From Himantopus leucocephalus (lineage: Eukaryota > Chordata > Aves > Charadriiformes > Recurvirostridae), in NCBI GenBank assembly GCA_003993805.1, contig RSEF01000002.1:158933787-158997786 (forward strand): a stretch of DNA of 64,000 nt, read 5' to 3'. Within the stretch, counting starts at the first letter, position 1. Every line of letters begins with the position of its first letter. This document shows, in pieces, positions 11,401-26,400 of this stretch. The position numbers were made by a program, and so were the translations under genes. The notes under the pieces are model-generated. The model ran no database searches. It was given only the letters and a program-made list of their open reading frames with translations, and was not told where the DNA came from.

Positions 11401-14400
11401 AGAGCCAGATGCCACAGTGACCTGTGAAAGGGATTGCCCCGAGCATCAATACTTAGAAGCAGGATTCGGCTGTTCATGGATCTGTGCCCATGAACATGGC
11501 ACTCCCACGTCTGCGCTGAACTGTTTGCGGCTTGTCACGTCTGTACGGCGTGTGCATGCGTGTGTGTGCACATGCGTCTGCACGTCCATCTACTGGGAAT
11601 TCGCACTCAGCCTTACTACTGGTGGGACTGGGAAGCAGGGCTGAGGACCAGCCTCTCATCTCGGCCAGCCCGGGAGGGGGCAATGGTCCTTCAGCCCACC
11701 GGATTTGGCTGCCCTTAAGTTTCCAGTACGTCGTTGTCTCTGTTCCCCTTTCACAGCACTGGTGTAAGCTGGAGCACACAGAAGTGCCAGGCTGGCTCTG
11801 ACGTTCCAGATATCAGCCGAGGGGAAGGATGCTCATGGGCAGGTTCATACCCCAGGAGGGATGCCCGACCTGAGGGATGACCTGAGGGATGCCGGTGGGT
11901 CAGGCTACAGCCCGGTGGCTCTGTCCCCGAGGCTCGGCCCGCTGCACTCACCCGCATGTTGGGATCATCCAGAGAATGTCGTGCCCGCATGATTGCCTCC
12001 TCTGAGACCCGTGTGTCCCCGTTAGTCTGGATCTCCAGCACTGCCATCTGGGGAAGAAGGAATGCAGCCATGTCTGCATGCAGCCAAGCCCTGGGTCAGT
12101 CCTCGAGGGCTTCCCGAAGGGCCATCCCCTGGCAGGGTGGCAGCTCTGGAGCTTGTCACCAGGACACGCAGCCTGGCCAGGCTCCGGGTCTCCTGGGCTC
12201 CCCAGTGCTCCCTGGCTGCTGCATCCCTGCCCTCAGGGCCCGTTTCTTGCCTGCTGCTGCGCTCCAGGCTGCTCACAGGTTCCTGGTAGCGCAGGCACAG
12301 GAGGCTGCTCCAGGGGCATCACACAGACTGGGGACGACACAAACCACACTGATAGCCCCACAGTCTGCCTGGGCAAGTTGCGCTTGGAGCAGCGTGGTCT
12401 GCCCTCTATGCCCTTCCCAGGGCTGTCACAGCCCAAGGAGGAAGAGGAGGCACCAGGTGAGCATAGAAGAAGTTAGCTAAGCCTGTCGCTGCACCCAGGG
12501 CAGGGTGGGCCATGGCAGCAGCAGATGTTCTGCTGAAAGAGCAGTGATGTCTCCATCGCTGCAAGGGATGCCTGGCTCGCAGAAAGGTTTGGCAAAGGGC
12601 AGGGAGACTCCTTGGGAAGCTCCTGAGATCTCCAGAGATCACCACGATCCCTGGCAGGCGCAGCAAGAACAATCCTGCCCTGTAGCCAGGGGTCACTGCG
12701 GGTTCCCAGGACCTGCAGCCGTCCTGCTCCGTACCTCCAGCGCACACATCCCAAAGGAGAAGATGTCCACAGCAGTCCCATCTGCTTTTTCTGCAAAAGC
12801 AAGCCAGACCCACATCAGGCCAGAGGTACTGGCCACCACCCGCTCACCTGGGGAACAGCCCCCTGCAGACGCCGCTGCCCGCACACCCCTGCCCACGCCT
12901 GACCCCTCTCTGCCCACACCTGCTTCCCCCACCCCAGCACACATCTTCTCATAGTTCCCTGCACAAACCATTCCCATTTCTTCCCTTCAAATTTGTGATC
13001 CCCATCTTGAATATTTTCACACATCATGAGTTTTCACGTGGCACAAAGATTTTTTACTCCTTTTTCCCTAACCGTTGTAACATTTTGCATGCTTTTGAGT
13101 GTTCCTGAGCCATAAGCTGACCTTTTCAGAGGTATCCGTGGTCATGCTGAGATCTTGTTCCTAACCAGTAATTGCTAATGCACAGTCCATTCCCGTGTAG
13201 GCACAGCTGTTTTCCCCACATGCATAGCTCTGCGCTAATCAACACTAAATTTCACCTACAATGTTATCGCACAGTCATTCATTATCACAAGATCTTCTGT
13301 GACTCATGGCCAACAGCTTTAGTTATGAATGCACTGAATAATTCTGTATTGCCGCAAACATGCTGCACCCACGCCTCGCACAGGACCCCCTCTCCACATC
13401 CCGGTGGGCACCCGCGCTGCCTGCACCCCCTGGCAGACAGACCCCGCACTCACGGCCGTACTCCGGGGGAAAGAAATGCAGGTTGCGTAGCTCTTCCCTC
13501 TCAATCCTGATGGGGCTTCGCAGGTCGTCCGGGAGGGCTGTGTCAGGGAACAAGAAATGTTCTGCATCACAGCTCTTCTAAGCTGTTTCCCCAGGGCTGC
13601 GAGCACAGACAGGTCCCCCAAGGCAGCCGGGATTTCTGCATGTGCTCCTGCCCACGCAGACCACCCGTGGGGCGCTCGCTCCCCCAGGAGACCCCTCTGC
13701 TCCCACCATTTGGGGAATTGCAGCAATTCCCCGAGGGACAGAGGTCCCCCGCACCTGCAGAGCCCAGGACTGCTCCTTCGCACCGCAGTGCCTCAGTGGT
13801 GAGAGGCACCCATGGCCCGCAGGGGAGGAAGGGCGGCCCAGGGACAGGACCGGTGTGCTGGAGAGGTGGCAGAGGGACACTCACCATTTGCAAACACCCT
13901 GTGCCAGACTGCCAGTCGGCGCCGATGCGGAAGCGGACGAGTAAGAAGGCATGGAGCAAAGGACACAAAGAGAAGAGAAGGTAACCCCAGTCCTTGCACG
14001 GGTGATCCCCTGAGGGACCCTACAGCCTCTTCTGCCCAGCCAGAACCCCCTCAGCCCACCACCCTGCAAGACTCCCCCACATCCCTCTTCCAGCAGCTTC
14101 CTCCTGCTGATGCTCCTCACCAGCACGTGGAGCCGCGGGCCTGTGAGGGCGGCAGCTTCCTACCTGAGCCAATCTTTATGAGCCCGTTGTGCTGGATGAA
14201 GATGGTGTCGCTGGTGAGGTTGCCGTGGATGATGGGGGGCTCACAGGAGTGCAGGAAGCTGGGGGAGCACAAAGCTGCGCTGAGCATATCACCTGCGCCT
14301 GGCCCCGTGAGGAGCAGGATGGCCGACAGCGCAAGTGATGGCAAGCTTACCTGAGAGCAGACAGGATCTGAGTGCACCAGCGCTTCCAGGCCTAGAGCAG

Positions 14401-17400
14401 AGACCAGAGCTCTCCGTCACATGAGACGCCCATCAGAGCTGAGTCAGGTCATTCCCACCTCCCACCCCGCGACTGGGGAAAGCAGCCCTCCACTAACCCT
14501 GCAAACTGTTACTCAAAGAGGAGCCACACGCTGTCCCAGCCACAACAGTTTCCTTTCCAACCCCTCTTCAAAGAGCACCATCGAAGCCGAGAACTCATCT
14601 TTACTGGCAGACGGAGCTCTCCTGAGCCCCAAAACCCCAGTGGGAGCACAGACAGACACATCACAGAGGAGGCAAGGCTAGCTACGGGTGTGGGGTCCAT
14701 GTACACGCCTTTCTCTGTACACACCAACAGCGAGTCTCAGTTCCAGGAGTGCCTAACTGCACTGTTGTGATACTGAGCTCAAACTTCATGGGAGGGCTTG
14801 CAAGGTCAAGCAGAGGGCCCCCGGAACGGTCACCCAGCTCCTCAGTCACAGCCAGCGGAGACCTGCCTGCAAAACGATTAGCCGGACCCATACTGAGCAG
14901 ATTTGCGGGTGAAACTGGTCCCTTCAAGCCAAGTAGTAACCTAGTCACAAGGCCACGATTCCTCGTTGAGGGTGGTAGAGACACAGGCGTCCCGAGGCAC
15001 AATGCAGCCCCAGGATCAGTCAGCATTGCGCAGCTGAACCTCGCTGAAGCAGTGTCCCGGGAGTTCCCCACCCTCGGGGCCAGATCCTGACAGCGGGATC
15101 TGTTTCTGGGACGTCCTGGGGAAGTTCTGCTCCTGCTCCGGCCCTCACCAAGGTGCCATCTCCCCACAGTGGAGAGTCCCTGGGTAACTCAGGGAGCAGC
15201 CATACATACTTTCTGTGCCTTACAAGAGACCAGAGACCTGCCCTGTGCCAGTGGGCACAGAGCTGCCCACTTCACCTGGGACACCCGCTGCTGCTCCCAG
15301 GGCACCTACCCTGGCATTCATGGCCTTGTGGTTTTTCTTGGTTTTCTTCAGGAACTGTTTCAGGCTCCCTGAGGACACGTACTCTGTAATGAAGATGACC
15401 TGGGAGGGAAGAGAGGCGTCAGCTTCCCAACCTCCCCGCACTGCCAGCGCCGTGCACAGCCCGCGGCTACACCGGCCAGCAGCATGCCGCCAGTGCCGGC
15501 CCCGCACACGGCTGAGAACGCTGCTGGCTGCAGTGTCTGGGGAAGAAAGGGGAGTCCTGGGGAGTGGCACGAGGAGCAGAGCTGGTTCCCACTGGCATCC
15601 CCCACCACCAGCCTGCAGATCCCCCAGACACTTTGTCTCCCTGAGTCCTCCCTACCCGCGCCTTTGAGTCTTTCACATCCAGCCAGTATTTGTGAAGCTT
15701 TACGATGTTGGGGTGATCCACAAGCACCAGCTGCTCAAACATGGTCTTGATCTTCTCCTGTGGGCAGAGAGAGGATGGGTGAGGTGGTAGGTCCTGGGAC
15801 ATGGCAGGACACCTCCAAGAGCAAGGGAGCCTGGGGCCGGGGAGCAGGCTGTGCCCCCGTCACAGGGAAAGCTGGTTTTGGGGTACAGAGGACACACGGA
15901 GCTGTCTTTGAGAGAGAAGCCAAGGGAAAGCACGGTGCCACGCAGACAGGAGCACAGTGATAGCAGTGCCGATGGAGGTGTGCCCACAAACAGCAGCTGC
16001 CGCCCAGGAAGGTGTGGTAGGTGGTCTGAGGGGAGGTGGGCACAGTCCTGCCAGGGAGGGATGGCTCACCTCGTGTGCTTTAAAGGCCTTCTTGTCGGTG
16101 AAGAGCAGCTCGTTCCATACCACCTCCACGCCCTCCTCCGTGTCCATGGCAAGGAAGGTGCTCTGGATGCCCGGCATGTTCCCCTGATTCACCTGTGAGG
16201 CACGGCAAGGCGTGAGGCAGCCTGGCTGCAGCCCTGCCCGTCACTCCCGGCCCCACCAGCAGCCCCGCATGGATGAACATGCTGCGTGGATGGTGTCTGC
16301 TACCACTCCCACGGAGGACTCCAGCCCACAGGAGGCTCTGGCCAGGACACGGCAAACCCCCAGACCGCTGCCTGTCCTGCCCTGCCCTCAGGACCTGCCT
16401 GCTTCGGGGCTCAGGCATCACAGCCGCCAGCACCGCTCCCCCAGGACGTGAGGGCACAGGGGAGAGCCAGCGATTCAGAGCGGTTCCTGTGCCAGCCCCT
16501 CTCCACTCTTCTAGCCCTGTGAGAAGCTGGCAGTGACAGTCACCTGCTGGCCCCACTCCTGCACAGGGATGGGGACCCCCACGTGGACCCCACTTCCCAG
16601 CAGCCCACACCCACAGCTGATGGTCACGCTCATGTTGGACAGGGCAAATTTGGAGGTCCAGATAAAGCAAAGCCATAACATCACCTCTTTTAACATCCCC
16701 AGGAGACTGGGGTCAACCCCCCATGCCCCATGGTCTGTCTGATGAGTTTCTGTCCCCAGAGGTGATGGAGCTGTGTCCTGTGGAAAGCAGCTCTGCAGAC
16801 ACCACCTCTGCTGGCCACGTCCCGCACGGACCCAGCCGTGACAGCCTCATGTCTGCACCGGGCTCTGCGCTGCCCTTGCAAAGGTGTCACCGCACAGCAG
16901 CGGGGCCGCAGCCCCCGCCTGCCCCTGCCATCCTCCAGCGGCCGGGGGCAGCTCGGGACCAGGGCTGGTGCCAGGCCCGCGCCCGCCGCAGCCCCCGCAG
17001 CTCGGGCAGGGGCAGCGCTGCCCGCTCCTGTCTGCCATGTGGCAGCTTGGGCAGCTACATGAAAAGGAGGATTGTTCTGTTTCCAGGGGCCGGTACGTGG
17101 CGTCCCACCGCTGGGGCTTGGCCGGCCACGGCACGGGGCAGCTATGGGCGCAGGCGCGGGCGCGCAGCACCCCCAGCTCATTAGCAGGGGACAGACGGGC
17201 AGCTCGTGGCCCAGTTCCTGCTGCGGACACACAAAGCACCTCTGTTACTTGTTCTCTGCACTCAGAGGCTCCACGTGCTTCACGCAAAGCCCAGCACAGA
17301 CAGCCAGCGACGCGGCCAGCTGGCCACAGCCTCCCCAGCGAGTCCCCATAGCCTCCCGGGGCTCCCAGTGCGCCCAGTGCAAACGCAGCCAGCCCAGGAA

Positions 17401-20400
17401 CGCCCAGCAAGGCACTGCCGGGGGAGCCGCTGCCGGGGGGCTTAGCCCTCACTCCATGCACCCCCAGCAGGGCCATCCCACTAGCCGCCACAAACACCAA
17501 GCTGTGGTCCTCCTGGAGATGCTACTGGTGGAAAGCACAGGTGGGCTGCGACAGGAGGGACTGCCGGGCCAAGGGGAGCAAACAGCCTCGGCAGCAGCTC
17601 TCGGCTCCCGGTGCCAGGCTGAGGCAGGTCTCTGTGGAGGCTGTGCCGGGGGGGAGGGCGGCTGGGGACACCACAAGGGTCCGCTGGTCACAGAGCACGC
17701 TGTGAAGCTGCTCTTCAGCCTCTCCCCAAAGATGCCACTGGAGAAAATCAGCTCATGGGCTCGAGAAAAATCCTGTCCCAAAACCAGTGAGTGGCCACAA
17801 AGCCGAGAACAAGGAGTCAAACGGAGAACATGGAACTGGACAGCCTTTTGGTTGCCACAAGGACATGCGGGAGCAACAGAGCTCTGCACAGAGGTTACTG
17901 GTGCCCGGCCCAAAGGCACAGCCGGGGCTGAAAACCCCAGATGCCACCTCCTCATCTGCCTTGTCGCGGGGCCACACCACTCCTGTGTCCACAGCCAGGC
18001 CCAGCCTGCAGGGCCACCACACGCCATGCCTCCTGTCCCCACGCCTGGAGGAATGGGGTGCCTGGGCAGGCAATGTCACCTCCCGTCCCTGGGCAGGCAA
18101 TGCCGCCTCCCGCTTGCTCAGAGCTCGATGTAAAACAGCCGGGCTGAATCGGAGCAGCTGTCTGTCGGAGAATGACCCACAGTGCAGGTCCGAGGTCATC
18201 CCTCCGCCGCAGCCTCCCAGCTTTGAACAACCCGCTCTCTGGGTCTGAAGGGGTACCCTGGTGCTTACGGCTCCAGAGAGGGGATCTGTTGGTGTCTGGG
18301 AGGCTCTGGTACGTGGTGAGGAGCATCAGACAGGCCCACAGGGGAGGAAACGTTCCCTGTTCCGTGCAGACGCGAACGTGCTCAGTCTCGTGCTGAATGA
18401 CAATAAAACTGATACTGAACAGCCGTCCGGCACACTGAGCTCACGAGACTGCATAAATAAATAAATGCTGCATTATAATCACAGAGGTGAGCGCGGACAA
18501 AAGGAACCGGCCGCAGGTCACCTTGACTATCTCACACCATGCCTTTCAGGGGTTCCCGGCAGCTCCGGGTGCTGCTAATGGCGGCCACCGCGTGGAACAG
18601 GCAAAACTCCAGAGTCGGAGTGGGCAGACTCCCGGCACGGGCTGCTTCCAGAAAGCCCTTGGCAGGAGCTGAGGCCGGCCTGGAGAGATCACCGGGGACA
18701 AGTACGCCAAGGTTTACAGAAGATCAGATTGCATCTTACAATAAATCGCTCCCTTTTGAGCTTTTCACGTCAACAAGGACTGAAACAGTCCGCAGAAGAA
18801 GACTTAGTGGTATGGTTCTGGGGCCTTCGGAGAGCTGCTTTTAAACAAGGCAGGCATGGGGCTGGAGAGCAACGGGCAGGCATTTCTGCTGCCACTGGCA
18901 CTTACACCTGATTTGGAGAAGAAAATAAGGACGAGGTGGGTTGTTACCTTTCTCAGGTCACTCTAGGAGACTGGGGAAAAGGCACGGCCACAGCACCTGG
19001 AGGAGAGGGCACTGTCGACCCTCCGCCTCTCCCCAGACACCCGCCCTCACATCCTCAGGACAAGCATGTGCTGGCCCCATCCCTCGGCAGGGACGGCCCG
19101 CTGCCCCCCCGGGCACCCCTCCATGCCATCCAGACCAGCACACCCCAGCCAGCTCAGGGACACGGGGCACAGAGCGGTCCCAGAGGCCACCTCCACTGGT
19201 GGCCTGCTCCCAGGTCCTCCGTGCGGGAGCGGGACCAGGGCACAGCTTCTGGGCGAAGGAAGTGGTCCAGCCCCCAGCACAGCCGTGGGGACCCACCACT
19301 GGTCCCGGGCACTCTCCCGTGCCCGAGCAGCCATCTCGCGTCCTCAGCCCCCAGCACAGATGTGTTTCTCCTGCACCCGCTCTCCCCTCTGCCCTCCTGC
19401 CCCTCAGAGCACCCCGTGGGGCTCCGACCCAACGGGCAGCCCCTCTGCGAGGGAGGCCAGATACTGCCCGCAGGTGCTTTACCCAAATAATTCCCAAAGT
19501 TGGGTGTAAGTTTGCTGCTCTGTCTCCAAGGCAGCCGAGCAGGCAAAGCCTCAGCCTTGGGCCGGGGCAAATGCTGGGAGGGACGTGCTGTAGGGCCAGA
19601 TCAAGGGGGCAGGAGAGGCAGGCTGGGTCGCGGGGGCGAGCGGTGGGACAGCGACCATCACCCCCCCCATGCCTGCAGGGCCCCTTTGTCCCCACAGGGC
19701 TGTCAGTGCTGGGGGCGAGAGGCAAAGCAGCAGCAGGAAAGGGGACGGAAATGGCATGTTTCCTTCTCACACCCCGAGCCCCGGCATCGCCACTGCATAA
19801 CCATCCTGAAAATGACTGTGCCAACAGAAACACAGAGTTAAAGAGGCCACCAGGAGACACCCGACCAGGCTGGTAACGAGAGGAGGGCTAGCAGGACGTG
19901 AAGACGGTGACGCTCACTGCATGCACAGTTTACCTGCCTCCTCGTGACACCGTGACGTTACCCCTTTTGGCGCTGGGCACCGGCAGGATTTGCTGGGGCC
20001 GCAAGGCTGATCAGGGAACACAATGTGCCAGGGACAGCACTTCTGCAAAGTAAATCCCAACCTGTCCCTCTGCTCCAGGATCTCATAAGCCCGGGTGACA
20101 GTGAAGGCTGTGTCTGGGCTTCTCGAGGGACTTGTGTTCAGGTTACAGTCCACAAGGCGCTGCTGAGGCACAGGGACACACCTTCGGTGGCAGAGACAGT
20201 CCTCTCAGAGTGGTGTGTGCAATTGGCAGATGGAGGACCGTGTCTCTGCAGGGACTTCCTTTCCTTCCCGCTGCCTGATGCTGGGCCCCCCTCACCTTCT
20301 CCAAACTGCGTGTTACCCGGCCCCGACAGAGCCTGCACTCCCCTTCCCCCACCCCACGCTGTGGCCCCATGCAGGGCAGGGGTGACTGTTGCGAAACAGA

Positions 20401-23400
20401 AACAATTTTTAAAACATGTAAAAGGAAAAAAAAAAAAGAGCTAAGAGGGCTGAGGCCCCGCTTTGATGGCTCTACTGCTTCCTGCAGCTCACCAAGGGAC
20501 AGGGACAACAAAGCACAGTGGCAGGCAGAGCCTGCCCCATCACCACTGCGCCCAGTGGCAGAAGCTGGAGCAGGTCCCGCAGCAGCGGCGGCTCACTGTC
20601 CCCACGGAGGTGGCTGGCACCACCAGCAGCCCTGAGAAATTATGGAGCAATCTGCTCCTGAGCCTGGCCCGGCTGCTGGCGTGGTTTCACCCGGCGGCAG
20701 GGATGCCGAAGGTGGTGGCAGGAGAGCCAGCCGGGTGACATCCACCCGTGCTGCGACCTGCAGCCCACAGCAAAACAGCAGATTGAGCCTACAATGTCCT
20801 GCGGCTCTGCAGGAGCAGGATGAGGGATCGGCGGTGCCAGATAAACCTGTTCTCTCTGTATGATCCTGTTACACAATTAGCAGGTGGAGGGAACACATGA
20901 GACAGAAAATATTTTGACTCCAGTGAAGCATTTGATCCTACCTCTCACAAAAACATAATTCAGACCAGCGTGGATACCAGGCGAACGCGCACTACCAGCT
21001 GGAGATCTTGCCGAGCAGGGACGGTGGCATGCTGCTTATCGAGCCGGGGGGCAACGGCACGGGTCAGGGCGAGCTCTGCTGCGGTTTAACATCAGTGCCA
21101 CCATGGGGAGAAGCGAGGCAGGTAGAGAGGGGCACTCGTCTGGGCCGTGCTGGAGGAGCGGTGAGCCTTGGAGGAGAGAAGGAGCAGAGCTATGGGCAGA
21201 CAGAAGTGGCATTCAGCCATGAGCCAGGACAAATAATCGGGTGCCCAGCGACGCTGCCGGCAGGGGAGAGCCGGGGGGAAACCATTCGCGGCCAGCACAG
21301 CGGGATGCACAGCAGCAGAGCTCTCCTGTCCCAGGGCACGGGGGGGCGCACACTTGGTCCAGCCCCCTTCCATGAACTCTCCCCATCCATCCCCAGGAGA
21401 TGCTCTGCCTGTCAGCACAGCCGGCAGGTCATTGTTTAATCCCATAAAGACAGAGAAGAAGCCTCTCCCCGCAGGACCTGGAGCTGGCCTCCTCAGAAAG
21501 GCAGCCGCCGGCCAGCCTGTCCCCTCTGCCTGTGGGAGCGAAGGATGGAAGTCTTTCCTGTCTCTCCATGCCCACGGCCGCCCTTCCCTCTTGACCCACA
21601 GCTGCCAGAGCAAACACTGCCATCCCTGTTCTCCATCCACTGCTGAGGAAAAGGGACAGGAGAGTATTTTTCCACTGCCCAGATAAGAAGAGCCAGGGGA
21701 GATGCAGCACGCTGAAGGCAGTACAAGTGTTGCTGTTTCCTGGGCAGAAGACAAAGCGCTGCACATACGCCGGGGCTGCGGCCAGGGCTGCCCTGGGAAG
21801 GGCCGCCAGGATGCCGGACCCCAGGGGGCTGTTTGCTTGGCCGCTGGGCACCGCATGCCCCCAGGGAGGGGGACGCCAGCCTGTGCTCAGCTTTGCCCCC
21901 ACTGCACCTGAGAGATTCACCAGCCGCGTGGCCAAAACCCAGGACACGCGGCCAGCAGCCCAGCAGGCTTGCAGCAGGCTTGCAGCAGGCGTTAAGAAAC
22001 GGCTCTGCAGGACACGGCGGGAACGGGAAAGGATGCCCCCAGCAGCACCAGGCAGGCCAGCAGAGCCCAGCCGGGTTCCGGTCAGAGGTGGGGGCAGCCC
22101 AAGGACAGGCTGGCACCCCATCCCACTGCCACAGGCCCCCAGTGCCCACCAGTCTGAACTGGGACCAGCGCCCAGGGACGGGCTCTGCAGCGCTCCTCCA
22201 GAAAGCGACTGGCTGCGTTGGCTGGCCATCCAGGGCCAGCTGGAAAACACCAAACAGGAGCCCTTTATGAGCCAGGCGGGAGACAGTGACCAGTATGAAT
22301 CAGCCCGGCAAACAGGAATTCAGTGTGGTTTGCCCCGCTGGCCACGCGGGCAGGGGGATCTGCCCTGCCGCTGCGTCGGCACAGGGCAAGCCCATGCTGG
22401 AGAGCTAAGCTGTCAGCAGTGCAGTTTCGATGGAACTGAACAGAAACACCTCGCTGACCAGTATCCGATCACTACGGGGGAATGCTAAAACACGGCCGTT
22501 CGCCTGTTTACTGTCAAATGCCAACTCGCCCAATGCACGGGCCAACTGACAAGCGCTTGATCATCTTCTAATCCATTTTGTAACATGACCGTGAGACACC
22601 TCCCTTGTTCCAGAAGTAAAATATAAAAGCCTCTGGGACTGCGCGTGTTCTCTGGTTACATCAGCAAAAAAGGAGAAAGCAGACGAGGGACACAGGAGGT
22701 GCACAAGCCTGCGAGACTCATATACGATGTCTGGACGCTGTAAACAAAAATACCTGCACAGGAAAACCAATGGAAGGGCAAAAAAAGCTTGGTTAAAAAC
22801 AGGAAAGGGAACAAAACATGGAGAGTGCCGGTAATTGTAATCCTTCTCTTCGGCGTCTCGATTGGAGGGAGCGCAGCAGGGGCAGGCTGGGGCTGCAGAG
22901 AGGGGCGCGTTCACGAGACGGCGGAGGGGCTGGAGCGGGCAGGTAGTGCCCTGGGAGCACACCAAGCACCCCAGGAGCCGCGAGCTGCAAACGGAGAGGC
23001 GTTCTTGTGGAGAATATGAATGGGAATAAAGGAGCATGTTACTGCACGAAAAAGGACAAGTTTCTGCACTAACCTTTGCCGCTGTGCTGACGTCACCTCC
23101 CTCCCCAGCAGTGAGAACAAGGCAGAGGATTGTTATGACTGGGGAAGATCGTGAAGGATTAAAGGATCCCTGAAATGGAGAAAGCAGCACAGGGACAGCG
23201 GCCTGAAGCGAAAGGCAAAACAGTGCCGGCCATCGCCCACGCAAACTAGAAGGGCAATGAGGAGGACACTAAATCCGACGTGCAAAGTCTTGTTTGCTGC
23301 CAGACCCACAGAACACACGCTGAGAAGAGGACTCCACTATCTGCTTCCAGCAAAGTATCTATCCCTGAGTTATGCTGCCTTAGTCCAAACAATTTCGTCT

Positions 23401-26400
23401 TGCTTTTGCAAATGTCCCCAATTAAAACCACCTGGGGTGCCCCACCTCCTGTTCGGAGCACAGAGCGAAGCTTTACCATATTAACCTGCCTGATCAGCTG
23501 AGGTCAGCAGGTTCACCAGTAAACTCATCCCGGAAAGTTAAATAACAGCAAACAAAAGCCGTAAAACCAGTAAGGGGCAGGAAAAAAAATTGAAGGCATG
23601 AAAAGAAAGAGCTAAGTCCTTCAGCTGATCTCCTCTGCTCTGGAAAAGCACTTCACAACAAAGTCCTGGTCTCCTGGGAGGGCTGGCAACAAAGCGGCTT
23701 TTAAAAATAACTCTGGTGGCAAATATTAAATAGTTGGATGCTTTCCAATTAATCTATCACAGAACTGGTTATCCTTACTGCAAACTGCAAACATAATTAA
23801 TACCTAAAAAAGGGAACCCCCTTGCACCTCTGTGTATTCAAATGCTCTGGTTATTTTTCTGTATTTGGTTTTCATTTTCTGATCTGTGGAAACCTACAGC
23901 AACACTTCAAAATCCCCCTCTCTCGCAGATTTTTTAATATCACTTTCTTTTTCTGTAAATTCTACTTTGGCATTTCTTCTCTTTCTTTCTACTATTGTTT
24001 CCCTTTTTCCTTTCTTTCATCCTGCTGGTTGTAGAAGTTAAAGCTCATAGTTCAAGGGCTCTGTAGCACTACACGTCCAGTCATTAACCCTTTTACTAAA
24101 CAAGGTGCCCAAACGGAGAGCAATGCGAAAACGCGACCAGCCCTGTTCCAGTCGTCAGCAGCGGTGCAGGAGCTGCCAGCGCCGCGATGCAGAACACCGG
24201 GTCAGAGGCGATGGATGGGTCATGGGCAGAGAAGCAACCCTGAAATTCGGTCCTGTGAGCCACAGCACAGGGAAAGGGCTGAGGAATACCGAAGGCGACC
24301 CAGAGCACACCCGGTCCGGGACGTTCCTGCAGGGAGCAGCACGGGCAGAACCGACAGGCGCAGACACCCAGAGATGGACGGGGGATGCTGGAGATGCTCC
24401 TGGAATAATGGGCTGAACCTGCTCTATGTTTATTGCTATTATCTATTAATTATTATCTACTATTATCTATTATCTACTATTATCTATTAATGTGGTGGTA
24501 CCAGCGCTCATCAACAGCAGAGCCAACAAATACCAACTGGTCGTAACAGTCCCCTTTCCAAGGGGATAAAGGGTTTGCAAAAGCAAAGCAACATGGATAA
24601 AAACAGCTTGATCTTAGTAACAAGGTGCCAGGATTCATTCAGGAAACTGTTTTCAGGCAAGGAAAGTTGCAAAACTTTTAACATAAGCAGTAACCCAAGC
24701 TGCTTCTTCCTTGCTATTCTTACTCCACGGGGTGGATGGAAAAAGTAAATGAAGTCATCAAACCAACACTGAAAAAACCATCTCTTCCTAAATGGAAAAA
24801 TCTACAAGAGCAGCATTCCTTTGCTGCACTTTCACTCTAATAGCAGGGAGAGAACCAAAAGAGGCGGAATATGAGTTGTGCTGACGCTGAACATGAAGTC
24901 ACTGAAGGATTCACATGACTCTTTCTCCACATACGTTGCGCAGATACTGTAAGTGGTTTTATTTCCTGAACTGCTCATGGAAATCCGTGACTTCACATCC
25001 ATCACAAACATATGCGTCATAAACAGGCAAAGGAAGTTGTGAAGGGAAACATTTTCTTGTGCGGTGGCCATGGCCAGACCCAGTGCAGCATTAAGATCAC
25101 GGCACATTTGAGCTGCTGCGTCCGTACCTGAAATGTGCCGTAATGATGCACAGCGGGGTCACGAGCCGCTGCTCTGCGTTCTCCCAGTATGGCTACAACG
25201 GCCATGTGTAAAACCAAAGGTGAAGTCCTTGTGTAAAACCACAGGTGTAGTCCTTGTGTACACGTAATTAACACATACACAGTAATTTAGCATAACCTGC
25301 TTCTCAGCCTATAGTACTGAGCATCATGGTTTAAGCATTCAAACACCGTATGGGGTGCTTGTCTCTGCCGCTTCAGCTCGACACTGCTCCAGGGCCCGGC
25401 TGGCTCTGCCTGCGCAGAGACGGCAGCTCACAGGCAGCTCTCCCACCCCTCTGGACCCCTTCTCCAAACAGCAAGACCGTCGATCAAGCACAGCCCTGTG
25501 GATCCCACACAGGACTCGACTGTTCTGGTAAAAGCAAATTAAAGAGAATAAATCACAGAATCACCAAATGGTTTGGGTTGAAGGGACCTTCAAAGGCCAT
25601 CGAGTCACCCCCTGCCCTGGGCAGGGACACCTCCCACCAGCCCAGGTTGCTCAGAGCCCCGTCCAACCTGGCCTTGAACACCTCCAGGGATGGGGCAGCC
25701 ACAGCTTCTCGGGGCAACCTGCCCCAGGGGATCACCACCCGCACAGTAAACAGCTTCTTACTTATATCTAGTCTAAAAATAATATATAATAAAATAATTA
25801 TAATGAATCATCAGGATAGTGAGGGAAAATCCCTATTGGTAAAAATACCTGAAGTGCTTACAACAATCAGAATGTGTGTCACAGAGACTGGCTGTTTGTC
25901 GATGTCAGACGATACCGTATCGGCAGCTTACGGACAGCAGACTGTGTTTTTTCTTCCTGGTGCGTAGCAAAGCATCTATGGACTTGCAGTGAACTGGGCT
26001 CTTACACAAACCTTCCTTCAGTATGTCTGCAGTTTAGGCAGTGCTACCACCTCCCTGTTCAAGTTCATGTGCATTCTGTCATGGCCGCTGTACAGTCCCG
26101 GACACTGGAACCTGCACGTGCCGAGCGGGCGGCTCTCCTCCGGGTCCCTCACTGGAACCTCAGTCCCACTGGGGCCGTGCAGCCCGGCCTCGGCACGGCA
26201 CCGCAGCCATGGCCTCTCCTGCTGCCACAGATGCCATTGCAGCGCCGCAGCTCATGGCTGCAATGTGCGACTGTATCACAAACCACCAAGAGTCGCGAGC
26301 CTTCCTGCCACCACCCGCTGTCCCGCAATGCTCAGTAAAGGCCAATCCACCTCTCCGGCAAGAACCCCCCCTGCAGACGGGTAGCACGGCACAGCGACCG

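Noticed and set aside
18941..19876. Long overlapping open frames on both strands (about 300 codons each)
   Set aside because: In GC-rich intron DNA stop codons are rare; composition is Pro/Gly/Arg/Ser-rich in all frames and no motif is present.
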